A stretch of DNA of 64,000 nt from Pegea sp. RAD2-039 (lineage: Eukaryota; Chordata; Thaliacea; Salpida; Salpidae). Position 1 is the stretch's first letter. Each line of letters opens with the position of its first letter. Positions 1-13,396 of the stretch are shown in pieces. The notes below the pieces were generated by a model, which worked only from the letters and a program-made list of their open reading frames with translations, had not been told where the DNA came from and ran no database searches. The translations under genes and the position numbers were made by a program. The DNA is taken from the NCBI GenBank assembly GCA_034620365.1, contig JAQGEQ010000290.1:124001-188000 (forward strand), read 5' to 3'.

Positions 1-1721
1 CAAGCAGTTAACTGCCAAAAAAAAACTATTTCTTAAATGTGGCAAAAAGTGGGTTTTGATTGATATATTTGGAGCGCAAGGTATGAACAGTTTGCAGACA
101 TTACAAACTTTCAGGTTACATTTATCAATTAAAAATGTTTTAATAAAGTCTCCCTGAAAAGCAATTACCCATATCCACCAAGCTGAACTATTTTTGCCAC
201 ATCGATTTAATTGATGAAAAACTTTAAATTTGTAAACAAATTTAATATAGATGAGTTGGAAATGGGGTAATGTGCCCCTTGTGATTGATTAAGAAGTTCT
301 ATGAACGAATCTGTTTGAAACTGAGCCAGTTGAAGAAAAGTGCAAAAACGAAATTGCTCACATAGAGATCAGCATCTTTTCATGTGATGATGACATTTAA
401 ACGTGTTAAAAAAGAGTAAGATGAACAAATTGAAAATATTATATTTAAAAAAAAATTAATTTCATGACGTGGTTAGAAAATATTTCTGGCTATCAAGTAT
501 TAAACCTTAAAAAAGAGTTTTTACTTTACTTAAACTACGAGCAAAACTTTTTTCGATGATTAAACAAGATTATTTGAATTCTAAAATTAAAAATGAAACA
601 TCTTTGTGATTCGTGTCATAAGCTACAGAGGCTAGACTGAATATATTCATTGATGAAAACGGAATCTTTGAATCAATCAAATCAGTTTATGATGGAAATA
701 ACTCGAATTTATGATGAGGGCTCTATTCTATTAGGAGACCAAAAATCTAAAATATTTTCTATTTATCTTTGAATTGTAATTTATGAAAGATTTTGTTAAT
801 GATTTAAAGTTTAATTTGTTTAGTTTTCAACTAAAATCAGACTTAGAAGTATAAAAAGGTGTTTTGCGGATTTTTACAAACAATCAAAACTTTTAAGTCA
901 ATCCTTGAGAAATTTCTATTTCTTACAATTATTCTAAATGTTTATCACAAGTAGTCAACATAAAAAATCTAAAATCAACAAATTTTTCTTTAACTGATTC
1001 TCATAGAAAACTTGAAACTCTGGAAGATGTATATAAAGATGAAGATCTATCTGAAGATTACAAGTCGAAATTTGTTACATGTAAGAATATTATCTTCCTA
1101 CCGATTCAAAGATAACTTCTTGGTTATTTCTTCTATAAACCTCTTTAATCATAATTTAAGTATTTTAAGTAGTCGATGATATATAAGGTTTTAGGTGAAA
1201 TAGGAAAGTATAAACATTGATGTTTTTACAGTAAAATGCTTTGAGATTTTACCCACCTTATGTTGAAGGCGAAAGTCTATTTATGGCTGAGGAAGCACGT
1301 TGTAATGAAGGGGATAGGGTTACGCTAAATTGAGGCAAAAGAGTATATAGTAAAGAATAATCAGACTCAATCTTTCTGTCTTAATTGCTCTTTTAAATCA
1401 TCTTTGCAAAGAATTGGTTTTTATATTTTTCATTTTAGGAAAAGTTTTTTTTTAGTAATGAATTTGGTTTTAATGATTTTCGGTTAAAGTAAAGATCAAA
1501 TCAAAGTTGATAGTTTTTTGTGAAATTGAAACTGAGAAAGAATTTTATAGAAAAGTTATTTAGAAAAATGAAAGATTTCTTTCAAAAACAATAATTTGTG
1601 TTAAATTAAGTAAAATAGTTTATAATTTGGGATTCTGTGAATAGAATTAAAACTTTGAATAGTTTTATAGTGTGTTACAGTAAACATCTTCCTTAAATGG
1701 AGAACTTTGAAACTTGAAAAG

Positions 1722-2221
1722 GGAACAGTCCATATTGTCTGTGGCAACGATTCAAAGCCTAACGCTTTCACCATAGCAACATGTCACGCTGGTTCAATTT
1801 GGCCAATAGCGTTAAAATGTTTAAAATAAAGGTCGTCTTATATCAACCATGAAATCAATTCTTTAACTTTTCGTTTATTTAAATCTGAACTATAAAATGT
1901 CAATGAGTTTTGTTTACAGAATATCAAATTGAATGTGATGTAAGTTCACTGCCTAAAATCGAAGGTTCTGAAACATTTACAATATAAAGGTGATAGTCAC
2001 GTGAGCATGTGTGTAATATTGGTGTACTTGCCAATGAAGCCTTGTGTATTTGATCATGTACTGAAGTGTAGAAAAATTGATTAGTAACACTGTTGGCAGG
2101 TGTTTATATGACAAAATTATAATTTTTTTATAATTTTCAGATGACAAATGTAGTGATGAAAGAAGAGAATGTTCTTGAACAACACAAATGTCCGTCAACT
2201 TGTGGTATTTGTACCACGTAG
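1722..2221 (+). pseudogene. Possible relic of a small secreted-protein gene (CCP-like and ShK-like fragments)
   Basis: Three short coding-like pieces lie here. At 1722-1828 a frame reads with the spacing of the second half of a sushi/CCP module (C, then TC..G..WP...C) and ends in a stop. A 20-nt segment at 1920-1939 sits between good splice sites (TTTACAG and GTAAGT). A last piece at 2141-2221 follows TTTTCAG and ends CPSTCGIC-TT-stop, matching the C-x3-C-x2-C ending of ShK domains. The 1920 and 2141 pieces join in frame, but the CCP-like piece does not join them without crossing its stop. This could be a decayed or very divergent gene, or chance. No function is assigned. Confidence 0.25.
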
Positions 2222-5200
2222 TTTTAAAAACCTTTGGTAAGACTTAATTGTGGTTAAAAATTTTAATCTATTTTGGTTGATATAAAATATTAACATTTTT
2301 GAAAGATTTGGAAATTACAGAAAAGTTCAAACATTTATACTTTTTTTATTTCAATTAAACTTGCAATATTTAATGTCAAGAAAACCTCTAGGCTATATAA
2401 TATCAAACTTTTCTAATCTTCAAGTGGTTCAAAGGTCTTGTGCAATGATTTAAGAAGAACTCGTCAAATAAATATTTTTTAAACTCTTAAACAACGACAG
2501 GCAGTTAATTGAAGCGTAAATTTTGTAATTTTGACAAATTACAAAAGTTTTACAAGAAAACGTACCTAAAGTTAAACAAAATACAAAATATTTTTGTTAT
2601 ATTTAAAAAAGATTTTGTAGTTAATAATATTTTTACTTCAATTTACACAGACATAAGCTTTGCATCTCGATATTTGAGACATTTGAAAATTGCTGGTTGC
2701 TAAATTAAGTTTGATGATACAACATTTTTCAAATTTACTTTCTTTCAGCCTCAAACAAATATTAAAGTTTTTTATATTTTAATTTAAATGGAAATTTTGT
2801 TTAAATAAATATATAAACAGTTTACAAAATGGTTTTAAGATTAGGAATTAATTTCGACTGTAAAGCATAAACTTTAAAACTGTAGATTTTATCATTAAAC
2901 AACATTTTTTCTAAAAATTCAAGACAGCAACATCAATTTTAATTATAAAATAATTTAAAAATAGAAAAAAAAGTGTTTTTAAAAAGAAAATTGAATAAAA
3001 AATCGTTCTAAATTGCGTAATTTCTAAAAAAATAATTTATATAGAAACTTTCACAGCAAAGAATCATTAATTTATGCTTTTTGGTTTTTAAGCCAGATTG
3101 ATAGAAACCATTTTAGTGCATTATAAATTCCAATCTAAACTCTTGTGACAATAATCAAAAATTAAGTTGTTTAAGGAAAGTAAATAAACTAATTTTAACT
3201 TTTTATTGCCAATATTAATAAAGTTTTATCGATTGTAGCAAAAGCAATATTTTGTGAGACTCATTTCTTAATATCAACATTTTCTTAGTAAAAGTCAGCA
3301 TTTAGTTATGCTTGTAAAGCATTTGATAGGTAGAGAAATATGATGAAATTTTCAAATTATACTTGTAAAATAAAGTTTATTCTCATTTTTTCACCAATTT
3401 CAACTTTTAACTGATTTCTTTTCTTGTATTTAGAAACTGAATCGCCAAGCCTCAAAGTAATGACAGCAATCAACAAATAAATTTAACTTTTATTATATAT
3501 TTAGAAAACCAAATTACAAAATAAAAACTTTCTATTATTGTTAAAACTCCATGACAAAATTAGCAGTGAAAAATGATGTCTAAAGACTGTTATGAGAACT
3601 TACTTAATTTGATTAGCAGAACATTTATGCTTTTTGAGATTTTAAATGTAGTTTTCAACGTATATGGAAGTTTACAAATGACTTTGTGCTTTCTCGGTAT
3701 TATTACATCAACAAAAATACTTGAATGTAAACTTGTTGTAGGGTTCGGGACATTTATAACAACAAGCTACTTATAAATGAATTAGCTTGATGGTATTTGC
3801 GGTTGCAAATTCATAAATGTCATTGTAAAGTTTGATTCTGAAAGTTGTCATATTTTTTTAGTTTTACAAATAATTTAGCCAATCAGAGAAATTTAGATGA
3901 AAATTTCTGGTTTTAGAAAAACAATCTTTTTTTTGACCTACTTTTTTATTTTGGTTTTTCTAAAAAAAACTTAAATTTTTCTGGCTTATTATATTAAGTT
4001 TCTTCAAAATCGAACACAGATTTTAATTTCAAAGATTTTATCAAAATATCTTAGATATTTGAGATGAGAAAGTATTGTAAAAAATATAAAAAAAACTTTC
4101 TAAGTATAATTATTTCTTAAAATTGAGACTTTTTATAACTTTTATGGTATACTACAAGAGACATTTCAACACTTTGTAAAAAGTTACGTAATTTCAGATC
4201 ATTCAAAAATTTCAATTTCTAAAATACTTTAATTTTTGATAATAATATTTTATCTTTTTATCTTTTTTAATGTCTCTTTTACCTTTACTACATATATCGG
4301 TTCTTAATATATAAATTTTTATTGAAATAAATCAGCAAAATGATATTCTTTTAAAGGTAGAATTTTTATTAAATTTCTTTTAAATTTATCGTAACTTTTG
4401 AAAGAAGAACAATTAAAAAAGAATATTGTTGTCACGAGATAAAACTTTAAATTTATTTCGACAAAACAATTTACACAAACTACACAAATAACAAAAACAT
4501 ATTTTAAAGTTTTTCAAATTGTATCAAAAGCTGATAAAAATGTCAATTTCGAAATTGTTATCTTTTATTTTAATTTAAAACAAGAAAACAATAAAAAATT
4601 AAACTTTATTTCATAAATGTGTAGTAAATGTTAAAATCCGAATATAATTGATGAAAATTATTTGAAGCTTGCAAAGTAAATCTTATTTATCTGCGGCACA
4701 TTAATCTTTCAAAAGTAAATCGAGCAAGTCAAGTGACATACGAGTGTTTGTACTAAACTATCATGCATAATACAACTTCCCATAAATCAACAACTTTGTA
4801 AGTCATTTTATATTAATCAACAGTTTAAATTACCAAGTAGGTGAAAGTTATTTTGAAAATTTGTTGCTTGGTACTATTGAGAAAAAAAGCAAGAAAATGT
4901 TTTGAAAAAAGCTTGTCAACTCAGTTTTACCTTCTTTCTTTCAAAATCATCAAACTTGTGATATATAAGAAAGTATAACAAAATGTTTTCCTCTTAAAGG
5001 ATAACAAGTTCTATGTTTCAAGAAGTAGTTTCTTCTAGCTTTGAAATCTTTGTGTAAATAAAATTTTTTTGGGAATTTAATTTAAAAATGTTGTTTACGA
5101 ATTTAAAAAGATTTAATCTGATAACTTGAAGAAATATTTTAATGCAGTGAAAAGAATTTCAATTCAAAACAGAATTGATTTGAAAGTTTTAGTGACTTCT

Positions 5201-6663
5201 ACTCTAAAAATTTATTTAAAAAAGTCCTAATTAAAATCTTTAAACATTTACTTTTGCTCAGAGTGTTATGAGAAGTTGTAACAAAGTTTCAATAAAAGTC
5301 TTCAACGAAATCAAGTGATGCTGTTCTGAAATCAATTAAACGCGTTCAGTTTTCGCCAACTTTTAATTTGATGTGGCAATGTTTAAATGAATTTGCTATC
5401 TTTTCCTTTATCCGAAACTAAACATTTATCTAGCATTCTATTTCACTTACACAAGTGACTAGAAAGTCTTTGTTTAAAAAATCTTTGATCTTCTTTACTA
5501 AGTAAATACAGCAAGGAAGGTTTATTTTACATCTGATAATCTTTTTTCTACTAATATCTTCTTAAAGTTTTTAGAATACTCAGTAGAGTCTTTTAGTTAA
5601 GTTTGATTTTATATTTTCTGGCAGTCAGCTAACTTAAAGATCGTTTTTTGTGTACTTTTAGTTTGTTATTATAATTTGAAGATTACTAATAATATTGTAA
5701 ATGTTTATTGTTGATAATATCTTCAAATACATATTTTGTAAATGAATTTTTACATGGCTAAAAATTTGACTAAAAACATTTTTATAACTTTTTTATTATC
5801 ATTAAACCATTTTATCATTAAACCATTTTGTTTCATTAAAATATTAATTTTATTTCCTATTAACTTTACGATGCTTCATCAAAGTTTAGTTGAATTTTTA
5901 GAATTCTATTTTATTAATGAGACTTTACAAAATATTAACTTAAGCCTTCAACTCATTCAGAAAAACTATCAATATATTGCTTCTGATTAAAATTTGTTTT
6001 ATTATCCAACAATGAAGAAATGTAATCTTTTCTAAAGAACTTTAATTAAAAAGTTGATTACGAGTTTTTGGTGAGATAGAGTACCTCAAAAGATTTTGCT
6101 GAAATATTGTTTTTGTAAAATTTTCTCAATGATCTTTTGATTTATTATAATTGAAAGAAAAGACTGTTCTTCGTTTAGAATATGCCCTTAAAGCATTTGA
6201 TGATTTGTAACAGAAATCAGTTTATGTTCATAATATCAAAATCTTACATTAAAGAAATCAAATCGAAACTTTACTTACAGTGTTGAATGTTTTACGCTTT
6301 TTTGTTTATTTATTTATCTATTGCAGCAAGAAGTATTTATGTTTGTTTATCCTATTTGAGGTTCTCGGAATAATTACAGGCTTAACTGAATAACTATAAT
6401 GAACTATTTAATAGTTGTGAAAATATACAAAATAAACTTAGCATACTATTTACTTATCTTTTTAAGAAAACTTAATTTTAAAAATACTACCAGTTTTGTT
6501 CTTTAATAAATTGAACTTGAAAGTTTATTATCTAAAAGCTTCAAGATTATTTTAATGAGATTTAAAATTCAATTTGATAATCTTCAAACTAATCAACTAA
6601 CTTCTGTTTATAATGTTTTCTAAGTAGAATATCATTCTAAGCTCTTTAATCCTTTTTCAGAGT
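2222..6663. other. Intergenic, AT-rich, no gene seen
   Basis: No convincing exon, RNA gene or transposon was recognised. The short open frames are lysine/asparagine/phenylalanine-rich products of base composition. The stretch 5100-5690 is the first block of an inverted duplication and is listed separately. Confidence 0.6.
5100..5690 (+). repeat. Inverted duplication, block A1 (pairs with 34352-34938)
   Basis: About 590 bp upstream of the SLCO gene that reappear reverse-complemented at about 34352-34938 with only a few visible mismatches. Shared landmarks include the words around 5340 (AAACGCGTTCAGTTTTCGCC) and 5621 (GGCAGTCAGCTAACTTAAAG). Alignment ends abruptly at both sides. It is one of three collinear blocks. 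Confidence 0.9.
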
Positions 6664-9600
6664 ATGGATCTCAATAAATCTTTTAAGGATGATCTGTCGA
6701 CTTTCAGGAGTAACTTAGTGACTGATGATAAAACAAATGTTGTTCTGTTGTCGATCGATGAATCAAAAGTTGAAGAAGAACAAATTCAAAAAGTTTTTCA
6801 GAAACGTCGCGCACAACAACAATCAAACTGTCCTCTTATCTTGATGTTCACTCTCTGCTCTGGCTTAGCCCTATGCGCTCAATCAAGTTTGGCTATGTAC
6901 AACAAAAGTGTTGTAACATCGGTAGAAAAACAGTTTCATATAAGTAGCTGGGTAGCTGGACTTATTGCTGGCTCGTTCAATTTTGGAAATATTTTGTTTA
7001 CTGCTCCAGTAAGTTTTTGTAAAGTTTGAGTAGAAATAAGCTCGGAGAATAAACTTTCCGATATTGAATTAAATAATTTGAAAATTTATGTTTGATTTTG
7101 ATTATTTTTAATTTTAACTTTAACTTTTTAATTTTAATTAAACGGTGGTTTGCAGTATAAAAATATTCAACTAAAAAAATTGGTTTAAACTTTAATTTAA
7201 ATTTTTTTTTAAATAATGAAATGATTTACTTGTTGTTTAGTTTCTGCACGTTTTCTACAAATATTTTTGTTAAATAATTCTTAATTAAGTTAATATAATC
7301 TAAGGTAGCTGCGGTAAACCACCTAAACCATCGCCCAAGAATTATAAGCATTGGATTAATTGTGGTTTCAATTGGAGGTCTCATCAATTTTCTGCCTCAT
7401 TTATTTCTTCCAATTCATCTAGTTCACCAGTAATTTTCAATTAAACTTCGATTAATTTTATATTTTCAAATATTTTTAAAAGTAACTTTCATCACCTTTA
7501 CTATCTTATTTACTTTCTAGTAACTTATTTATAAATTATCAACTGGCGCCTATATTTGTTATTCTGATGAAAGAATAAGAAAATATTTCTTATTTAACTT
7601 GCAAATTCTCATAGACAACTTACATGAAACAGTTTTCTTTTAAAAATCTTTTATAATGAATTAATGTCAATCAATCACTACGTTTTGAAAATTCGACTTT
7701 TTGTACTTTTAAACATGACTGAAGCTGACTTATTCTTTATCTAAAGCCTTCAATAATACTAGTGAAGATATATATGATTAGCTATTTCTAATTTTATCAA
7801 AAGTCTTTCAATATTTTAGATTTTAGTATAAATAAATAACTTTCACTACTGAATCGAACAAATATTTTTTTGCAAATTTTTTTGTACTATTTATTTCTAA
7901 TGTAGAATTACTTTGAAGGTTTATTATTTCGGCTAAACGCTTGAATAAAGTGGTTCAACGAGTTTATAATATTTAATGTAATTATATAAAACAGATCTTC
8001 TCCTCAAAATCATAACTTTTCAAATACAACTGAAGCATACAAAGATGCCTCTTCTAGCACAAAGTTGTTTTATCTTCTGTTATTAGGTGAAATTATTCAG
8101 GTACATTAATCTTTTAAAGAATTTCTACATTTTTTTTATAACCAGACGTAAGTCATCTCAACAAACACTAAAACATTTTTGAATTTAAAATAAATATTAA
8201 TATAAAAATATTAGCAATTTAAACTTTGTAAAAAACGAAATATATGTGGCTTTAGAAAAATAATACCACAACCAAATTATCATAATATCATAAACTGAAA
8301 AATTTATTAAAAATTGTTTTTAATTAACTTGCGATAAATTTCAAAGTCAAATAAAAGTACCTCAAAGTAAATCTTTTCTTTAAAACTTTTCTTTCGTTTC
8401 TAGCTTCCTCTGAAAATTTATTTTTTTATATATTATTTTATAGTTTGACTTTTCTTCATTTAAAACCATTTTAAGATTATAATGACGATCTGGAAAGGAT
8501 ATTTGGTTAATTAGTTACATGATTATGCAACTTTTGTCATACTAACTTTGAATTTGTATCTTTAGGGGGCAGGCTCATCATTTATTCTTCCTTTAACTTC
8601 GTCTTTCATTGATGATCATGCAACAAAAACAACAGCTCCTATTTATATCGGTGAGTTTTTCTTTGTAAATATTTAAATTAATTTAATTTGAAAAACTTTA
8701 ACTGATTTCTAAACAGACAAATTTGTGATTTTGAAGTTAACAGCATAAATTAATTTCAAGGAATTTCACTTGTGGTACAAAACCTAGGCCCTGGAATCGG
8801 CTTTTTAGTTGGGTCTTGGTCCTCAACTTTCTACGTTGATTTTGATTCTGTTTCAGCAGGTTCTTTTCTAGATGAAAATCCTAAAAAATAAAATTTTGTT
8901 TTCTCAGATCAAATCTCAGTTACTCTAAAAGATCACAGTGATTGGATTGGAGCATGGTGGCTAGGATTCCTCATCCTTTCTGCTTTTGTCTTCCTCACTT
9001 CTTTACCTCTTCTCTGTTTCAAGCGCAGCTTTCAAACATCTTCAAGAACATCTACAAAATCCTCAATAACAGCTGTAGAAAGTCTTGAAGATCAGGAGTT
9101 GTGTCATCAGATACAAAATGAAACTCTTCATAAGAAACGGATCAGCATATCTGGTTTGTCGTCACTTTAATTTGAAATGTTTTATCCTCATGTATTTCTT
9201 CAGCTTTATATTACACTCTTAAACGATTGTTAAGTAACTACGTCTATATTTCAATCATAATTTCTTACACTGGTATTATGTTCACTACTTCTGCAATGAC
9301 CTCATTCATGCCAAAACATATGGAGGTAGTTTTCAACGAGACTGCCCAATCATCTAATCTACTTTTCGGTCAGTTGCTTTATCTCTAATTTAGGTCATTT
9401 ACAAAGACTTTTTTAGGAGTTTCAATGATCTGTGTTGTTTGTTGTGGCTTGCTGCTTGGAGCTTATACGATGAAAGTATTTCGTTCATCAATTCAATCAA
9501 CTTTGATTTATTCAACATTCGCTCTTTTTGTCTCACTTATACCTTTATCAGCTTCAGTTATTCCAAACTGTCAATCGGTGACTACTTCAGTACTTGTAAC

Positions 9601-10629
9601 ATAGAAGAAAATAACCAAATAATTTCCTACAGAATAAAACTGATTTCAATCAGAGTCTAGAAAATGTTAAAAATGAAAACAATTGTTCGTCTCAACTCAC
9701 TTATTTTCTCATCGCTATCTGCCTTGGAGCTTTCATTTCTTCAGGAGTTGTAACAGTCTTATACACATCTATTCTTAGGTATGTCTTCTTACCTCAAACA
9801 TCAAAATTATTTTGTAAATTTTAGGCTAGTTCATCCTAGTGATAAAGTAGCTGCTATTGGGTTCTTATTCTTAATTGCTCGTGGTTTTGGTAAGTTCTGA
9901 CAGTTTGAAGCTATTTTTGATTTGATGATGGCAACAGCAACATTTTTCAAATTATATAAATTCGATTTTATAATAGGGATGATACCAGCTCCGATAATAT
10001 CTGGTTTAGTGATTGATCAAGCTTGTAAAACATGGAACTATAATGATGAAAAAAGCAACTGTTTGGAATATGAAGCTTCAACTTTACGGTATTTCAAATT
10101 CTTCATAAAGTTAAAACTGGAAATTATTTCTCTCAAAATATCTTATTAAACAATTTTCTTGGTAGCAATTTGCTTCTCTGTACCAAACCTGACGTGGTCT
10201 CAGCCTAAATGAGTCATAGTTCAAAAGATACGACTGATAACATCATTATAAGCAAAATTTTTTAGAAAAATTCCGAATTTTTCAGAAAATAAATTACCAA
10301 TTTTTAAAACAATTTAGGTTTCAATCAAAAATTAGAAAAAAAACTTTTATATGATATAATTTAAATTATTCTAATTTTTAGAGACATTTGTTTAAAAAGC
10401 TTTTTGGCAACATCAAAACTGATATCTTGAAAATTTCTTTTCAAAATTTAAACGATTAAATTTCAAATATGAACAATTTTAAAACAAATTGTTGTTTGAA
10501 TTGTTTTTCAGATTTTCATATATTTCAATTCTGTGGTGCGGAGTCTTCATTGCATTTGTCTTCAGCATGCTTGGATTCTGTTTATTCTATCGTAAAAACA
10601 AAAATAATAATTTCAAACCAACGACTTAA
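6664..10629 (+). CDS. Organic anion transporting polypeptide (OATP/SLCO family)
   Basis: Twelve-exon model: 6664-7008, 7305-7429, 7995-8100, 8566-8650, 8761-8859, 8908-9153, 9204-9368, 9417-9577, 9633-9779, 9825-9889, 9977-10088, 10512-10629; about 590 aa. OATPs are 12-TM plasma-membrane carriers of amphipathic organic anions. Family marks seen: the first TM block ending SSWVAGLIAGSFNFGN, the HRPR loop after TM2, the IDD-H loop, the family signature WIGAWWLGFL in exon 6, PKHMEVVF in exon 7, and GMIPAPIISGLVID before the last TM. The start is the first ATG of exon 1, just after a possible TTTTTCAG acceptor. It is shorter than typical OATPs (640-720 aa), and the large extracellular loop has few of the usual cysteines, so no Kazal-like domain is evident. 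Phase fails once: exon 9 needs one base fewer near 9720 to connect NNCSSQLTYFLIAI to CLGAFISSG. Substrates cannot be predicted. Confidence 0.88.
7497..7870 (+). repeat. Inverted duplication, block A2 (pairs with 33354-33730)
   Basis: About 375 bp inside SLCO intron 2 (7430-7994) that reappear reverse-complemented at 33354-33730, including the word CAACTGGCGCCTATATTTG near 7540. Few mismatches are visible. Confidence 0.9.
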
Positions 10630-10924
10630 TAGTGCCATCATTTACATAACATCGTTCTCGTTCGAATACTTTTTGATTGACAGCTATATTTGTAGTTCTT
10701 ACAAATTACGGAAGTTTTTACCAATATAACTTACATGAATTTCAATGATTATCATCAATCATCAACTCGAATATTAAAAAACATTTTAAACATTTTATTA
10801 TATTTATAAGGCCTCGTTGTTGTAAGTTTACTGAAATTGAACAAGTCTCGTTTTTATTTTTAAAATATTAAAAATTATTTGAACTGTATTTTTACTCGTA
10901 ATAAATAATTAATAAAGAAGTTAC

Positions 10925-11712
10925 TTTGTTTTTATTTAGAAACTTTTGCTTTCAAAAATATTTAACATTTGTTAACTGATGTGTAATAGAATATAAATTT
11001 GAATAACTTTGGATTGAATTAGAAATATTTGAATTTGTTTTCTTTGTGTAACCAACACTCTAAAGAACAACTTTTTGAAAACAATCAGTTTAAATTTGTT
11101 GTTTTGTAAACTGTGAAATACAATAAAATCGAATATTTATAAAATAAATTACAAACAATTTAAAATGATTAAACTTTTTATACTTTGATTGAATAAGCAA
11201 TTTGTTTGAATAAAATTTTATGGTGGTTACATTTAAAGGAAAGTTTTCTTATTTACAGTTACAACATGTATTTCATCTTTGAAAAGAAAGAGTGATTACA
11301 AAAAAATAATGAATAAAGTCTTTATGCCAATGATTTATTTCAATTCATACATCCAAACTGCTTATTAGGAATTCTTGAAGCTAAATAATTCTTTCCTAAG
11401 ATATTTGTAGATACAAATTTGTTTGTTATCATAATCAAAATAATTGTCTAACTTGTTTTCAAATGTGTTCGACTGTTTTCAACTTGTTCAATTTCTCTAC
11501 AGTCAAGCAATTATAAGATTTGTAGAAAAGTTGTCGATAATTCAATGATTTAATTTAGCCACCCTTTTCTGACTAAGAGTTTCCATCAATTTAGTTGAAG
11601 AGGGGTAAACGCTACTTATAAGATAAATGTGGTTTGCTTTGTACACCTGTGTCTAGTAGATAAAGAAATTATTTTATCTGATCTTAGGTTGGAAGATTTT
11701 TAACTAAACGTT
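10925..11712 (+). repeat. Inverted duplication, block A3 (pairs with 32412-33203)
   Basis: About 790 bp just downstream of the SLCO stop codon that reappear reverse-complemented at 32412-33203. Near-identity is visible over long stretches, for example the segment with CTAAAGAACAACTTTTTGAAA near 11060 and GAAGAGGGGTAAACGCTACT near 11597. Confidence 0.92.
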
Positions 11713-13396
11713 GTTAGAAAATCAAAAAAATATATTTAATAGTCGATAATTTATTTATTAACTTGTTTTCAATTGAAAGAAGAATTGTAAAATATTTTTA
11801 TTTTTTCGCACATAAAAACTTCTAACAAATTCAATAAAGTTGAAAAAACACAAAAGTTTCAAAAAGTAGCGAGTAGTTTTTAAATAAAAAGATTATTTGA
11901 GATTCGATCGATTTTATAGATAAGTTTTTATGAAAAAACCTGAAAAGAACCAAACGAGATGAATGAAGAATATTTTTATAAGAATCAATAATTGAAGTTA
12001 TCAAAAAGAAATCTTGAGTTTATAAAATTATGTTTAAAAAATATTATTCATTCAGCAGATTAGTAAAAGTCGAAATAAAAGTTCATCGAAAGTTTAAAAC
12101 GAGAATATTTATAAATGAAGTCTTTATTTAAATTGATGATATCAAGGAAAAAGATTTTATTTGATATAAAGGTTTTGAAGATTAAAATAAAATATAAAAT
12201 ATAAACTTGAAAATGATTGATGAAAAGCATGAAATTAACAGAAAAATTTTCAATTGACAAAAGAAGCATTTAAAGAAAAATGTATTTGAACAATTTATTT
12301 AGTATTACCTAAAACCAGGGTTCATGTAAATATTCGTAAATTTTAATCTTTATTTTGATATTTTTAGAAAGACAGTTTTAGAAACATTAACAGTTTAATT
12401 CAAAAAGTAAATTGTGAAAAAAAAATAAAAAATTCCGGTAACATTTTTGTATCTGAAAATAGTATTTACAAAATTATGAAAATAAGAAAGGTTACGGATT
12501 GACAAAAATAGTTTTCAAAAATTTTAAAGAAAGTTTTGAAATTATTTGAAAAAAAAAGTTTGTAAAAGTGCTTATCAATATTATAATTATATAAGATATA
12601 AAAGTCTAATAAACAATTTAATTATAAAATTAGATTTAATTTTTATCTAGGTGAAATGCTAAATTAAAAATCAGTTTAAAATATCACTTAGCGAAAAACT
12701 GTAAAAAAAATATTAAACTATTCAATAAAATTTTCTAAATAAAATCGACATGAATTTCAAAGACCTTTTCTTATTTATTATTAAAATCTTTAAAATTATT
12801 TCATATTTCTGCTTTCGATAAAAGTTTGAAAATACCAACCGAACATTTCAAGTGAGAAAAATCAATTTGTTGTTGGCGTTCAGAAGTCGTTCATATCTTA
12901 GAGAGTAAAACAGAAACAACATTTTAATTGGGATGAGGATCAATCAGATCTTGTAGGAGTTTTTCCAAATGTTTTAAATTGATTTCTTATGTTATGAATA
13001 GAACTTTTATTAATTAATTCAAAAAAATTAAAACTTATTTCAAAATTTATACTTTAATGATGAGTTAGCATTTTGTTAAAGTTAATGATCAATCTGATGC
13101 TTGTAACAAAGATTTTATTTTCTAATAATATTTTCCCGAGAATTTTCTTAAGGACTTTTCTTTCACTGTTTTCTACTTTTCAGTGATTTCTTTTATTTTA
13201 AATGTAGCTTAAAAAACTAACTATTAAATTTATCAAATTATATATTTATGTTTGATTTTGATCTGACTGTTATATAATAACTTCTTTCAACTTTGACAAA
13301 CCAATTAAGAAAAACAAACAATATTTTTACGGAGCAAACAAAAAGTTTATTTTCATTTACTACACGTGACTACATAGAGAAAACTTTTCGTAATTT
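11713..13396. other. Intergenic, AT-rich, no gene seen
   Basis: Low-complexity AT-rich DNA between the convergent SLCO and amidase genes. No exon or RNA gene recognised. Confidence 0.6.
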
